Shown here piece by piece: positions 8,290 to 16,486 of a DNA stretch of 40,750 nucleotides. The stretch is from contig JABAQN010000012.1 of the NCBI GenBank assembly GCA_019187495.1, forward strand, positions 1 through 40,750, in the 5' to 3' direction. The translations under genes were made by a program, and so were the position numbers. Position 1 is the stretch's first letter; each line of letters starts with the position of its first letter. This DNA comes from Steroidobacteraceae bacterium. Its GTDB lineage: Bacteria; Pseudomonadota; Gammaproteobacteria; Steroidobacterales; Steroidobacteraceae. A model generated the notes under the pieces. That model had not been told where the DNA came from. It saw nothing but the letters and a program-made list of their open reading frames with translations, and did not search any database.

Positions 8290-8592
8290 CTACGCGCGAA
8301 CTCGGCGAGCCGGCAGCTCTGGCTGTTTGCCGCCCGCCGTCCGCTGCCCGCTCTTTGTGTCGCCAGCGCTTGGCGCCGCGCCCTTGGCAGCCGCGCCAGC
8401 GTATTTCTTGCGGAACTTGTCGACGCGGCCCGCGGTGTCGACGATCTTCTGCTTGCCCGTGTAGAACGGGTGGCAGCTCGAGCACACTTCGACGTGCAGG
8501 TCGTGGCCCAGGGTCGAACGCGTCTTGAACGTGTTCCCGCAGCTGCAGGCAACGTTGATTTCCGTGTAATTCGGATGCGTTTCGGCTTTCAT
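8290..8592 (-). CDS. rpmE: 50S ribosomal protein L31, zinc-binding type A, with repeat-derived tail
   Basis: L31 bridges the large and small ribosomal subunits. Cys16, Cys18, Cys37 and Cys40 mark the zinc-binding (C+) form. The ATG at 8592 gives [20 protein letters not shown], a typical start. The core ends near residue 66, but the protein runs on to 100 aa with an Ala/Lys/Gly-rich tail. Residues 81-92 ([12 protein letters not shown]) are encoded by a five-unit heptamer array (8318-8352) of the kind found between genes elsewhere here. This suggests the repeat entered the 3' end and changed the reading-frame end. The tail is probably disordered and dispensable (inference). Confidence 0.95.
   Translation of the reverse strand: MKAETHPNYTEINVACSCGNTFKTRSTLGHDLHVEVCSSCHPFYTGKQKIVDTAGRVDKFRKKYAGAAAKGAAPSAGDTKSGQRTAGGKQPELPARRVRA
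8318..8352 (-). repeat. Five-unit heptamer array inside the rpmE 3' end
   Basis: Units on the minus strand: AGCGGGC, AGCGGAC, GGCGGGC, GGCAAAC, AGCCAGA. The same unit types occur at 3563-3597, 5311-5345 and 36785-36819. This is the only one of the four arrays that lies fully in a reading frame. Confidence 0.65.
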
Positions 8593-8721
8593 GGTCCTGC
8601 CCGGCGCCGGGAAAGGCCCGGCCAAAAGGGCGCGCAGTGTAGCGGGGTGCGGCGGGCGGCTCAAGGGGCCGCGGTGCCGAGTGGGCGAGCCGCGGGTGGA
8701 CCCGGCGCCGAGCGCCTGCCG

Positions 8722-8756
8722 TTATCCACAGAAGGTGTGGATATCTTTGTGGGTAT
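8722..8756. promoter_or_regulatory. Cluster of three DnaA-box-like sites upstream of rpmE
   Basis: The 370-bp gap 8593-8962 between hemW and rpmE holds a perfect DnaA box TTATCCACA (8722-8730), an inverted near-match TGTGGATAT (8736-8744) and a further inverted match TGTGGGTAT (8748-8756). AT-rich DNA follows (about 8811-8860). DnaA could regulate rpmE or neighbouring replication timing, or be titrated here. None of the usual origin neighbours (dnaA, dnaN, mnmG) is present, so I do not call it the chromosomal origin. Confidence 0.5.
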
Positions 8757-8806
8757 CACCCGAGGCGAATCCGGGATTCAGCGGCCGAATTGCGTTTCTG
8801 CGAGTC

Positions 8807-8823
8807 TGGTCAAAAAATGACCA
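8807..8823. promoter_or_regulatory. Perfect inverted repeat in the rpmE upstream region
   Basis: TGGTCA (8807-8812) and TGACCA (8818-8823) flank an AAAAA spacer, giving a 17-bp dyad at the edge of the AT-rich segment. It is a plausible operator for rpmE, which lies downstream on the minus strand. L31 genes are often under zinc-responsive control, but the dyad does not match the Zur consensus I know. Confidence 0.35.
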
Positions 8824-8962
8824 CGCAATTTCAACCTAATTAATCAATAACTTACGAAGATCATGTGGAGCGGTTTAGGCGCAATAGGACGTAATGTACT
8901 CATTTGTGATGCCGCGGCCGCGCGCTGTGTATAAAACCTCCCGGGAAATGGCGCGAATGCGC

Positions 8963-10135
8963 CTAACCTGCTGCGCCGGCTCGCGATTCCGGCACGAACT
9001 CGAGCAGCAGGTCGTTCAGGAAGTCGAGTCCGCGGGCCGTCGGCCGGCAACGTTCGGGAGTGCATTCGAGCAGCCCGCGCTCGACGAGCCGCACCAGTGA
9101 GGAAGTCAACGTCGCCCAGGCGAGCCCCGTGCGCGCCTCGAACAGCGTCGGCGAAAATCCCTCGCAGAGCCGCAGCGCATTCAGCAGGAATTCGAAGGGC
9201 AACTCCCGGGCCGCGATCGCGCGGGCTTCGGGCGGGTCGCCCGCTGCGCTCATGTAGCGGCGTGGCTCCCGCGGTCGCGTCGTTCGCGTGATGCGGGGCG
9301 TACCCGAATCCGCTGCGACGCCGGTCATTTTGCCGTGCGCGCCGGCACCGACACCGAGATAATCACCGAACTCCCAGTAGTTGAGATTGTGGCGACAGCG
9401 CCGCGCGGTGCGCGCATACGCCGACACCTCGTAGCGCGTGAATCCGTGGCCAGCCAGCCGCTCGCGGCAGGCCTCGAGCATCGCGAGCGCGGTGTCGTCA
9501 TCGGGCAGCGCGGGCGGACGGGCAGCGAACAGCGTGCCGGGCTCGAGCGTCAGCTGGTAGTGCGACACGTGCGCCGGCGCGAGCGCGAGCGCCGCATCGA
9601 TGTCCGCGAGTGCGCCCTCGCAGTTCTGCGCCGGCAGGGCGTACATCAGGTCGAGATTGAAGTTGCCGAGCCCGGCCGCGTGCAGCTCTTCAGCCGCGCG
9701 GCGCGTTTCGTCCGGTGAATGAATGCGCCCGAGCGCCGCCAGCGTCGCGTGGTCGAAACTCTGCGCGCCGAGGGACACGCGATTGACGCCCGCGTCGCGG
9801 TAGCCCGCGAAGCGGCCGCGCTCGATCGTGCCGGGGTTGGCCTCGAGCGTGATCTCGGCGTCGGGCGCAAACGCGAGCCGGTTGCGCGCATGTTCGAGCA
9901 CTCGCGCGATGTCCCCTGGCGCAAAGAGGCTCGGTGTGCCGCCGCCGAGGAACACGCTCGTGATCGTCCGGCCCGCCACGATCGGCGCCTGCACGTCGAG
10001 GTCGGCCGCGAGCGCGGCGAGATAGCGCGCAGCGGGCAGCGCGCCCTGCACGGCGTGCGAGTTGAAATCGCAGTATGGGCACTTGCTGACACACCACGGG
10101 AAGTGGATGTAGAGCGCGAGTGGCGGAGCCGTCAT
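8963..10135 (-). CDS. hemW: Radical SAM heme chaperone HemW (coproporphyrinogen III oxidase-like)
   Basis: A 390-aa radical SAM protein. The 4Fe-4S ligands are Cys15, Cys19 and Cys22 in CVSKCPYC, followed by DFNSH. A GGGTPSLF segment binds SAM, and a C-terminal HemN-type domain is present. HemW proteins were long named as oxygen-independent coproporphyrinogen oxidases but are now known to bind and transfer heme. The absence of the HemN-specific N-terminal extension and the position next to rdgB and rph support HemW. I chose the ATG at 10135, which overlaps the rdgB stop as ATGA, over an in-frame codon three residues earlier. Translation is therefore probably coupled to rdgB. Confidence 0.93.
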   Translation of the reverse strand: MTAPPLALYIHFPWCVSKCPYCDFNSHAVQGALPAARYLAALAADLDVQAPIVAGRTITSVFLGGGTPSLFAPGDIARVLEHARNRLAFAPDAEITLEANPGTIERGRFAGYRDAGVNRVSLGAQSFDHATLAALGRIHSPDETRRAAEELHAAGLGNFNLDLMYALPAQNCEGALADIDAALALAPAHVSHYQLTLEPGTLFAARPPALPDDDTALAMLEACRERLAGHGFTRYEVSAYARTARRCRHNLNYWEFGDYLGVGAGAHGKMTGVAADSGTPRITRTTRPREPRRYMSAAGDPPEARAIAARELPFEFLLNALRLCEGFSPTLFEARTGLAWATLTSSLVRLVERGLLECTPERCRPTARGLDFLNDLLLEFVPESRAGAAG

Positions 10136-10719
10136 CGGGACCATTGCGCCACGAGCGCGCGCAGCGCCGAGCCACGATGGCTGCGCGCATTCTTGTCGGC
10201 CGGCGAAAGCTCGGCCGCCGTTCCCGGGATATCGCCGGGCTCGAACAGCGGGTCGTAGCCGAAGCCGCCGAGCCCTCTCGGAGCCAGCGCGATGCGACCT
10301 TCCCAGGTTCCTTCACCGATGAGCGGGGACATATCGTTTGTAGTGCGCACCAGGACAATGACTGCGCGATACCGGGCACTACGTTTCTCTATTGGAACAT
10401 TCTGCATCGAAGCCATCAGCTTCGCATTGTTCGCCGCATCGCCGGCTCCCTCGCCCGCAAAGCGCGCGGAGTGCACGCCGGGCGCGCCTTCGAGCGCATC
10501 GACTTCGAGTCCTGAATCATCCGCGATCGCGGGCAGGCCCGCGATGCGCGCCGCGTGCCGCGCCTTGATCAGCGCGTTCTCGAGGAAGGTCGTGCCCGTC
10601 TCGGGCGGCGGCACGATGCCGAACGCCGCTTGCGGCGCGATCTCGACACCGAGCGGCGCAAGGAGCACTGCCAGCTCCGCGAGCTTGCCGCGGTTGCCGG
10701 TCGCGACGACGACACGCAT
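10132..10719 (-). CDS. rdgB: XTP/dITP pyrophosphatase
   Basis: Hydrolyses non-canonical purine nucleoside triphosphates (dITP, XTP, ITP) to monophosphates, keeping deaminated bases out of DNA and RNA. The 195-aa product opens with VVVATGNRGKLAEL, the family's substrate loop, and has the ADDSGLEVDAL motif for metal binding and GYDPLFEP toward the C-terminus. It sits 12 bp after rph and overlaps hemW by 4 bp, in an operon order common in gammaproteobacteria. It is probably cotranscribed from upstream of the PP2C gene. Confidence 0.96.
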   Translation of the reverse strand: MRVVVATGNRGKLAELAVLLAPLGVEIAPQAAFGIVPPPETGTTFLENALIKARHAARIAGLPAIADDSGLEVDALEGAPGVHSARFAGEGAGDAANNAKLMASMQNVPIEKRSARYRAVIVLVRTTNDMSPLIGEGTWEGRIALAPRGLGGFGYDPLFEPGDIPGTAAELSPADKNARSHRGSALRALVAQWSR

Positions 10720-10731
10720 GCGTCGCCCCGG

Positions 10732-11457
10732 TCAGGCGTCCGCGAGCGCCTGCGCCTGCAGCGCAAAGAGAGTCGCGGTGCCGCCGACGGCCAGATCGAG
10801 CAGCTGGTCGAGCTCGTGGCGTCGAAACGCGTGGCCTTCCGCGGTGCCCTGCACTTCGACGAAACCGCCGCCACTTTGCATCACGACGTTCATGTCGGTC
10901 TCCGCGCTCGAATCCTCCGCGTAGTCGAGGTCGAGCACCGGCCGGCCATCGACGATGCCGACCGACACCGCCGCCACCTGGCCGTGGAGCGGCACGGCGC
11001 CGAGCTTGCCGCGCGCGACCAGCGCGCGACACGCATCCGCGAGCGCCACATAGCCGCCGGTGATCGACGCGGTGCGCGTGCCGCCGTCGGCCTGCAGCAC
11101 GTCGCAGTCGAGCGTCACGGTGCGCTCGCCGAGCGCTTCGAGATCGATGACGGCGCGAAGGCTGCGGCCGATGAGCCGCTGGATCTCCTGGGTGCGTCCG
11201 CTCTGCCTGCCGCGCGCGGCTTCGCGCGCGCTGCGCGTGTGTGTCGCGCGCGGCAGCATGCCGTACTCGGCCGTCACCCAGCCCTGGCCCTTGCCGCGCA
11301 GGAAGCCGGGCACGCCGTCCTCGATGCTCGCCGTGCAGAGCACCCGCGTCGCACCGAACTCGACCAGCACCGAGCCCTCGGCGTAGCGCGTGAAATGGCG
11401 CGTGAAGCGCACGTCGCGCAGCGCATCGGGTGCACGGCCGGCGGCGCGCGTGCTCAT
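10732..11457 (-). CDS. rph: Ribonuclease PH
   Basis: A phosphorolytic 3'-to-5' exoribonuclease that trims the 3' ends of tRNA precursors and some rRNA. The 241-aa protein has the family core: the [20 protein letters not shown] start strands, the [20 protein letters not shown] phosphate-binding region, and [15 protein letters not shown] before the second half. The ATG at 11457 overlaps the PP2C stop as ATGA; a longer in-frame extension upstream reads back into that gene and is rejected. Length matches the usual 238 to 240 aa. Confidence 0.97.
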   Translation of the reverse strand: MSTRAAGRAPDALRDVRFTRHFTRYAEGSVLVEFGATRVLCTASIEDGVPGFLRGKGQGWVTAEYGMLPRATHTRSAREAARGRQSGRTQEIQRLIGRSLRAVIDLEALGERTVTLDCDVLQADGGTRTASITGGYVALADACRALVARGKLGAVPLHGQVAAVSVGIVDGRPVLDLDYAEDSSAETDMNVVMQSGGGFVEVQGTAEGHAFRRHELDQLLDLAVGGTATLFALQAQALADA

Positions 11458-12203
11458 TTCGCACCCATCCAGCGCAGCGCCGCCGCCGTCGTGTTGTCGC
11501 ACACCGCGCCGCCGATCACCACGGCACGCTCGGCGAGCTTCGTGAGCTCATCGCGAACCTGTGCGCCGCCCGCGGCGAGGCTGCGCGCGATGTCGTCGTC
11601 GGTCAGGTTGCCCCAGAAGCCGTCGGTGCAGACCAGCAGCAGGTCGTTCGGCGCGAGCCTTCGGCGCCCCGTGATCCCCATCTCGGGCAGGATCGGGTCG
11701 CCGCCGACGCAGGATTCGACGAAATTGCGCATCGGGTGGCTCAGCACCTGCTCGGCCGTGATCACGCCTTCGCGCAGCAGGAACTCGACGTGGCTGTGGT
11801 CGCGCGTGCGTTCGGCGACCGAGGTGCCGCGCAGGTGATAGACGCGGCTGTCCCCGACATGCGCCCAGTAGGCCGAGTCGCCCTGCACGAGGCACACGGC
11901 GCAGGTCGCGCGCGGCCGATGCTCGAGCGGCAGCGCATTTCCGAGCTTCACGACTTCCTCGTGCGCACGGCCGAGCGTGAGGTGCAGGAAGCCGAGCGGA
12001 TCGAACAGCGGCTGCGGCGTGTGCCAGAACGCCTCGACGATCACCTTGAGCGTGACCTCGGCGGCACGTGCCCCGTCGGCGTGCCCGCCCATGCCGTCGA
12101 CCGCGACGAGCAGCGCCGCGTGCTCGGCCACCGCGGTCGCCACACGGTCCTGGTTGTCGTCGCGCGCCCCGATGAGGCTGAGTTCGGCGTAATCGATGCG
12201 CAA
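11454..12203 (-). CDS. PP2C-family serine/threonine phosphatase
   Basis: A 249-aa metal-dependent protein phosphatase of the bacterial Stp type. The metal-binding motifs are present in order: DDNQDR near the N-terminus, [26 protein letters not shown] and DNTTAA. It would reverse Ser/Thr phosphorylation; the partner kinase is not in the window. The start is a TTG at 12203 with AAAGGT about 7 nt upstream. No ATG or GTG gives a sensible N-terminus, and reading further upstream enters antisense yicC. It leads the PP2C-rph-rdgB-hemW operon with ATGA coupling to rph and is divergent from yicC. Confidence 0.9.
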   Translation of the reverse strand: MRIDYAELSLIGARDDNQDRVATAVAEHAALLVAVDGMGGHADGARAAEVTLKVIVEAFWHTPQPLFDPLGFLHLTLGRAHEEVVKLGNALPLEHRPRATCAVCLVQGDSAYWAHVGDSRVYHLRGTSVAERTRDHSHVEFLLREGVITAEQVLSHPMRNFVESCVGGDPILPEMGITGRRRLAPNDLLLVCTDGFWGNLTDDDIARSLAAGGAQVRDELTKLAERAVVIGGAVCDNTTAAALRWMGAK

Positions 12204-12219
12204 GCGGCGACCTTTGGCG

Positions 12220-12247
12220 TTGGCTAAACTGGGCGGCGATTTATAGC
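12220..12247 (+). promoter_or_regulatory. Possible yicC promoter
   Basis: TTGGCT (12220-12225) and TATAGC (12242-12247) are spaced by 16 bp and would start a transcript 13 or so bases downstream, just before the yicC ATG. It is the best match in the 57-bp divergent gap between the PP2C gene and yicC. Confidence 0.35.
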
Positions 12248-12260
12248 ATCCCGCCACACA

Positions 12261-13124
12261 ATGATCACGAGCATGACCGGCTTCGCCCGCGGCGAGGCCA
12301 CCGGCCCCTGGGGCACCCTCACCTGCGAACTGCGCAGCGTCAACCATCGCTTCCTCGAGTCGCAGTTCCGCCTGCCCGAAGACCTGCGCGGCTGCGAAAG
12401 CGAACTGCGCCAGGCGCTCGCGAAGGAGCTGAAGCGCGGCAAGGTCGATTGCACGGTGCACCTGCGCGACGCCGAAGGCGCCGCGCGCGCGCTCGACATC
12501 GACGAGGCCGCGCTCGCGCGGCTCGTCACGAGGGTGCGGGAGGTCGCCGCGGCGCTGCCCGCACCATCGGTCGATGCGCTCGAAGTGCTGCGCTGGCCGG
12601 GCGTGATCCGCGAGGCGGAAGTCGACGCGGAGGGCCTGCGCGAAGCGATGCAGGCGCTGTTCACCGCGACCGCGCGCGATCTCGTCGCGGCGCGCGCGCG
12701 CGAGGGCGTGCGGCTGCGCGAACTGATCGGCGAGCGATGCACGGCGCTCGAGGCGCTGGTCGCGCAGGTGCGCGCGCGGCTCCCCGAAGTGCACGCGCGC
12801 GTGCGCAACCGGCTCGCCGAGCGCCTCGCGGAACTGCAGGGACAAGTCGACAAGGACCGGGTCGAGCAGGAGATCGCGATGCTGCTGCAGCGGCTCGATG
12901 TCGCCGAAGAGCTCGACCGCCTCACCGGCCACATCGAGGAGACGCGGCGGATCATCGCGAGCGGCGAGCCCGCCGGCCGGCGGCTCGACTTCCTGATGCA
13001 GGAATTCAATCGCGAGGCGAACACGCTGTCCTCGAAATCGCAGGACCTCGATACAACCCGCATCGCCGTTGACATGAAGGTACTGATCGAGCAGATGCGG
13101 GAACAGGTGCAGAACGTCGAATAG
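12261..13124 (+). CDS. yicC: YicC-family endoribonuclease
   Basis: A 287-aa protein of the YicC family, reported as endoribonucleases involved in sRNA and mRNA decay. The N-terminus MITSMTGFARGEA and the following NHRFLESQFRLPE segment are the conserved YicC_N signature. The C-terminal DUF1732 region has GRRLDFLMQEFNREANTL and ends QNVE. In related genomes gmk follows directly; here 18 kb of accessory DNA separates them. The last 21 bp of the gene are part of the 26-bp attachment core, so integration keeps the coding sequence intact. Confidence 0.95.
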   Translation: MITSMTGFARGEATGPWGTLTCELRSVNHRFLESQFRLPEDLRGCESELRQALAKELKRGKVDCTVHLRDAEGAARALDIDEAALARLVTRVREVAAALPAPSVDALEVLRWPGVIREAEVDAEGLREAMQALFTATARDLVAARAREGVRLRELIGERCTALEALVAQVRARLPEVHARVRNRLAERLAELQGQVDKDRVEQEIAMLLQRLDVAEELDRLTGHIEETRRIIASGEPAGRRLDFLMQEFNREANTLSSKSQDLDTTRIAVDMKVLIEQMREQVQNVE

Positions 13125-13129
13125 CTTCC
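13104..13129 (+). repeat. attL core: yicC 3' end, 26-bp direct repeat
   Basis: Positions 13104-13129, from CAGGTGCAGAACG through the yicC TAG stop to CTTCC, are identical to 27160-27185. A diverged copy lies at 28863-28885. Integration into the 3' end of a conserved gene, with restoration of that end, is typical for P4-type integrases. Confidence 0.9.
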
Positions 13130-13233
13130 GGGAGCGTCCACGGATTTCCACAGAAATCACTTTAAGCTCTTGAGTTTCGACGTATTTTTGCCAGATTCGT
13201 CCACTGGCGTCCAATCTCGCCTAGGTTAATCTT

Positions 13234-13274
13234 GTAGCTGGATCGGTAGCTGATTTGTAGCTAGATCCGTAGCT
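13234..13274 (+). promoter_or_regulatory. Four GTAGCT arm-type integrase sites (left)
   Basis: GTAGCT occurs at 13234, 13246, 13257 and 13269, spaced 12, 11 and 12 bp, about one helical turn, all in the same orientation and mostly in a GTAGCT(G/A)GAT context. The same motif recurs near the right edge of the island. They lie just upstream of the integrase ATG, so binding would probably also repress int. Confidence 0.65.
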
Positions 13275-13299
13275 GGGATTCGACGAGCAAGGGGACGAC

Positions 13300-14562
13300 A
13301 TGGCACGCGCGAAACTCACGGCGCTCGCGGTCGAACGGGCGCAGAAGTCCGGCAAGTCGGTGCTGCTAAGTGATGGCGACGGGCTGTACCTGCGCAAGCA
13401 GACGCGCGATGGCGCGTCGTGGACGCTGCGCTATCGATTCGCGGGCAAGGAGCATTGGCTCACGCTCGGCAACTATCCCGACATGTCGCTCGCGCTGGCG
13501 CGCATCGAGGCGCGGCAGGCCCGCGTATTGCTCGACAAGCAGCAGAATCCCCTGACCGTGCGGCGCGCCGCGCTGGAGGAAGAACGGCAGAAGGGATCGT
13601 TCAAGGCGTTGTGTGAAGACTGGTATCACGCCGAGGTCCAGGCGCGTGGGCTCAAGCATCCGGCCGTACCGCGGCGCTATCTCGACAAGTATCTGCTGCC
13701 GAAACTCGGCCGGCTCGCGGCGAGCGATGTCACGCCGGCCGATGTGGCGCGCGTGCTCGATGAACTCAAGGGGCGAGCGCCGACTGCAGCGAACGATCTG
13801 CTGCGGTTCACGCGACGCATCTTCGCGTTTGGTGTGCGGCGGCGGCTCGTCACCAGCAACCCGGCTGCTGATTTTTCACCGCGACTCGATGCTGGCGGCA
13901 CCGAACGGGCACGCTGCCGCGCGCTCGGTGCGGAGGAACTCTCCGTGTTGTTCCAGAAGATGCGGGAGACCGCGAACTTCGGCGAAGACAATCTGCTCGC
14001 GGTGAAGCTCCTGCTGGCGCTGTGCGTGCGCAAGGGCGAATTGCTCGGTGCACGTTGGGCGGAGTTCGATCTCGATGGAGAGACCACCGCCGGCGCGGTG
14101 TGGCGCCTGTCTGCCTCACGCACCAAGACCGGCGAGAGCCTCGACATTCCCCTGGCGCCCGCCGTGGTCGAATGGCTTCACACGCTGCGGGTACTCGGCG
14201 CTGGCAGCGAGTTCATCTTTCCGAAGCGCCGCCGCGATCCGCGGGAGCGGGTGCCGCACATGGGCATCGACACGCTGAACGTGGCATTGCAGCGCGTACC
14301 TCACGGTCTGCCGCATTTCACCCTGCACGATCTGCGTCGCACGGCGCGCACGCACCTCGCGGCGCTGGGTGTGCGGCGGGAAGTCGCAGAGCGCTGCCTC
14401 GGGCACAAGCTGCGCGGCGTCGAGGGCACCTACGACCGTCACGACTATTTCAGGGAGCGCCGGGCCGCACTCGAATCCTGGGCGACGCTGCTGCTGGACA
14501 TCGAGCGCGGCGAGAGCAAGGTGGCGCACCTCCGGCCCAAGCAACTGGCCGCGCAGCAGTAG
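13300..14562 (+). CDS. int: P4-type tyrosine integrase of the island
   Basis: A 420-aa site-specific recombinase. The N-terminal DUF4102 arm-binding domain (about 1-90) has the typical LSDGDGLYLRKQTRDG stretch; a core-binding domain spans about 100-190. The catalytic domain shows Arg244 (CVRKGEL), a candidate Lys276 (SRTKTGE), His343 and Arg346 (HDLRRT), His369 (LGHKL) and nucleophile Tyr378. Every catalytic residue is present, so the enzyme is probably active. It is adjacent to attL, as expected. The gene is followed 8 bp later by the next gene, with its own strong AGGAGG site. Confidence 0.95.
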   Translation: MARAKLTALAVERAQKSGKSVLLSDGDGLYLRKQTRDGASWTLRYRFAGKEHWLTLGNYPDMSLALARIEARQARVLLDKQQNPLTVRRAALEEERQKGSFKALCEDWYHAEVQARGLKHPAVPRRYLDKYLLPKLGRLAASDVTPADVARVLDELKGRAPTAANDLLRFTRRIFAFGVRRRLVTSNPAADFSPRLDAGGTERARCRALGAEELSVLFQKMRETANFGEDNLLAVKLLLALCVRKGELLGARWAEFDLDGETTAGAVWRLSASRTKTGESLDIPLAPAVVEWLHTLRVLGAGSEFIFPKRRRDPRERVPHMGIDTLNVALQRVPHGLPHFTLHDLRRTARTHLAALGVRREVAERCLGHKLRGVEGTYDRHDYFRERRAALESWATLLLDIERGESKVAHLRPKQLAAQQ

Positions 14563-14570
14563 GAGGTTCC

Positions 14571-15389
14571 ATGGCCTTCCAGCGAACCAGAATCCTGATC
14601 CTGTGCAAGACCTATCCGTCGCCCAGTGCGAAGAACATCGAGACTTCATGTGTCGCGGGCGTGACGCCTGACGGGCGGCTACTACGACTTTACCCCGTGC
14701 CATTCCGGCTCTTGAGCGACCAGAGCCAGTTCAAGAAGTGGCAATGGATCGATGCCGATATCGAGAAGGCGCGCGACGATCATCGGCCGGAAAGCCATCG
14801 CATCCGCGCCGATACCATTTCCCTTCTCGGCGATCCCATTCCGACAACGGATTCATGGGCGGCACGGCGTGCGCAACTGGCGCTTGTCAGCATGTTCGAT
14901 TCATTCACCGCCCTTGAGCGAGCCCGAGTCGAGCATGGGGTGACCCTGGGTCTCGTTCGAGCCGGCAGCATCCTGGCGCTCGATATCACGCCCGCCCGGC
15001 AAGCCGAGTGGACTGAGGAAGAACGCCAGAAGCTGATCCAGCAGCAGGTGCAGGGAGACCTCTTCGCCAATCCGGAAGCGGCGGCACTGCGAACTCTTCG
15101 GAAACTGCCTTTCGACTTCCACTACCGATTTCGTGCGTCCTCAGAACCCGCCGGCCATGAGAACCGCCTCAAGATCGTCGATTGGGAAGCCGGCGCGCTG
15201 TACTGGAACGTGCGGCAAAGGCACGGTGATGCCTGGCAACCCGCATTCCGTGACAAGTTTGGAACCCAGCTGCCTGCATCTGATCTGCAATTCCTGTTGG
15301 GAACGATCCACCGGTTCCCGGACCAGTGGCTGATCGTCAGCGTGATCTATCCGCCTAAGCAGCCGCAGGCATCGTTCGATCTGGGGTGA
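14571..15389 (+). CDS. Uncharacterised protein, DUF488-associated type, 272 aa
   Basis: The start is well supported by AGGAGG seven nt before the ATG and lies 8 bp after the integrase stop, so the two are probably cotranscribed. The protein begins with a hydrophobic strand and ILILCKTYPSPSAKNIETSC, followed by DGRLLRLYPVPFR and FKKWQWIDADIEK segments. My recollection is that proteins of this kind occur beside DUF488 genes in other bacterial islands, and that holds here. The function is unknown to me; no membrane segment or known catalytic motif is visible. It converges with the DUF488 gene, the two overlapping by 35 bp at their 3' ends. Confidence 0.7.
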   Translation: MAFQRTRILILCKTYPSPSAKNIETSCVAGVTPDGRLLRLYPVPFRLLSDQSQFKKWQWIDADIEKARDDHRPESHRIRADTISLLGDPIPTTDSWAARRAQLALVSMFDSFTALERARVEHGVTLGLVRAGSILALDITPARQAEWTEEERQKLIQQQVQGDLFANPEAAALRTLRKLPFDFHYRFRASSEPAGHENRLKIVDWEAGALYWNVRQRHGDAWQPAFRDKFGTQLPASDLQFLLGTIHRFPDQWLIVSVIYPPKQPQASFDLG

Positions 15390-15828
15390 TGCCGGCGGCA
15401 CCGATATGCATCACATGCCCAGCTGAAACGGCTGCGACGGCGCGGGCCACGTAGGTGCGGTGACAAAGGCTGGCATCGGCTTCATAGCACAGCAGCGCGA
15501 CCGGCTGCTTCCCGCACAGGTCTGCCAGTCTGCGGACTGCCTCGGGTTGTTTCTGCAGATGCTTGAGGAACGCCGCGGTGTAAGCCTTCCAGTCTCCGTC
15601 TGCGCGGTACTGGTCGCGGATCGCCTTGGGGCAGCCCAGGCTGCGGATGTGCAGGTACGCTATTCCCGCCCCACCGAGAGCCTCGGCGAGCGCCGTCTTC
15701 GAAAAGCCGCGCTTGCGTGAAAGCGGCAGGTCGCGAACGTCGACGAGCAGCCGGACGCCGGCGCGTCGTAGCTGCCGGAGAAAGCCCTCCAGCTCCTGAC
15801 CTTCATATCCAACGGTATAGATGTTCAC
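15355..15828 (-). CDS. DUF488 family protein
   Basis: A 157-aa protein with the DUF488 signature: NIYTVGYEG at the N-terminus, then VDVRDLPLSRKRGFSK, and CYEADASLCHR toward the end. Members are small conserved proteins of unknown biochemical role, common in islands near defence genes. I chose the GTG at 15828 because family members begin at this strand. A longer alternative begins at the ATG at 15894, which overlaps the TGA of the MobC-like gene as TGATG. That would add 22 residues without family similarity, possibly the remnant of a lost relaxase start. The 3' end overlaps the convergent gene by 35 bp. Confidence 0.8.
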   Translation of the reverse strand: MNIYTVGYEGQELEGFLRQLRRAGVRLLVDVRDLPLSRKRGFSKTALAEALGGAGIAYLHIRSLGCPKAIRDQYRADGDWKAYTAAFLKHLQKQPEAVRRLADLCGKQPVALLCYEADASLCHRTYVARAVAAVSAGHVMHIGAAGITPDRTMPAAA

Positions 15829-15893
15829 TATTCGGAAGTATGCATTACTGGACTTCAGCGCTGCTACCGCAGCCGGCCAGGTCGCCCCGGCCA

Positions 15894-16445
15894 TCACGTC
15901 CCCGACGAGTCGTATCCGTCCTCCCAGCTGCGCAGGTTCGCCAGGAGGGTCGCCTTGAAGTGATCCCGCAACCCGGTGCAGACCTTGATCATCGCCATCA
16001 CATCCTCGCGGCGTGGACCGGCAGCGCTGCCGCCCTGACGCATTGTGTGGATGATCTGGTTGAGATTACGGCCGATAGCGCCCAGCTCCGTGATGGCGCC
16101 CTTGAGCGCCAGCAGCTCTTCCTTGGGCAGCGGCGACAGATGCCGAAGATGGGAACGGACCAGCACAGAGACGTAGGTCGCCGGCGGCATGCCGCGCGCG
16201 GCAGCTCGCGCCGCCAGCAGCAACTGATCGTCGGGCCGCAGACGTACATAGAGGCGTGCATCGCGGGAGACCTGGCGAACCCTGCAAGCGTGGCCCAAAC
16301 GCGGCACCGCGGCTCCATCGAGCGTGACTACGAGTAGCTGCTTCAGAAGCGCGGACTCGCTGAGTTGGCGCTGATTGGCCAACGCTTTGATGCGCACCTT
16401 CATCTCCGGGGAGACGCGAGCAGCGATGAAGTGATTGGCGACCAT
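15894..16445 (-). CDS. MobC-like mobilisation accessory protein
   Basis: A 183-aa protein with two features of MobC/MbeC relaxosome proteins: an N-terminal ribbon-helix-helix-like segment (ARVSPEMKVRIKALANQRQL) and a C-terminal IGRNLNQIIHTMRQG segment. These proteins help a relaxase open oriT and usually precede the relaxase gene, often overlapping it. Here the overlapping downstream frame leads into DUF488 and no relaxase is found in the island. A GTG six codons earlier (16463) is a possible start. A nic-like sequence lies about 30 bp upstream. It is probably a relic, or works with a relaxase supplied in trans. Confidence 0.65.
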   Translation of the reverse strand: MVANHFIAARVSPEMKVRIKALANQRQLSESALLKQLLVVTLDGAAVPRLGHACRVRQVSRDARLYVRLRPDDQLLLAARAAARGMPPATYVSVLVRSHLRHLSPLPKEELLALKGAITELGAIGRNLNQIIHTMRQGGSAAGPRREDVMAMIKVCTGLRDHFKATLLANLRSWEDGYDSSGT

Positions 16446-16476
16446 GGCCACAGTGTTCAACACGAGCGGCCGCCGG

Positions 16477-16486
16477 CCTATCCTGC
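16477..16486 (+). other. Candidate oriT nic site
   Basis: CCTATCCTGC at 16477-16486 matches the nic region of MOB-P plasmids such as RP4, where cleavage falls between G and C of TATCCTG/C. It lies in the intergenic space upstream of the MobC-like gene, where an oriT is expected. The site is short, so chance is possible; I did not find a long inverted repeat beside it. Confidence 0.35.

Noticed and set aside
8722..8870. Chromosomal replication origin
   Set aside because: Only three box-like sites and no dnaA, dnaN, mnmG or rpmH neighbours; kept only as a DnaA-box cluster.
15829..15894. Relaxase start fused to the DUF488 gene
   Set aside because: The 22 extra residues from the ATG at 15894 show no relaxase motif; mentioned only as an alternative start.
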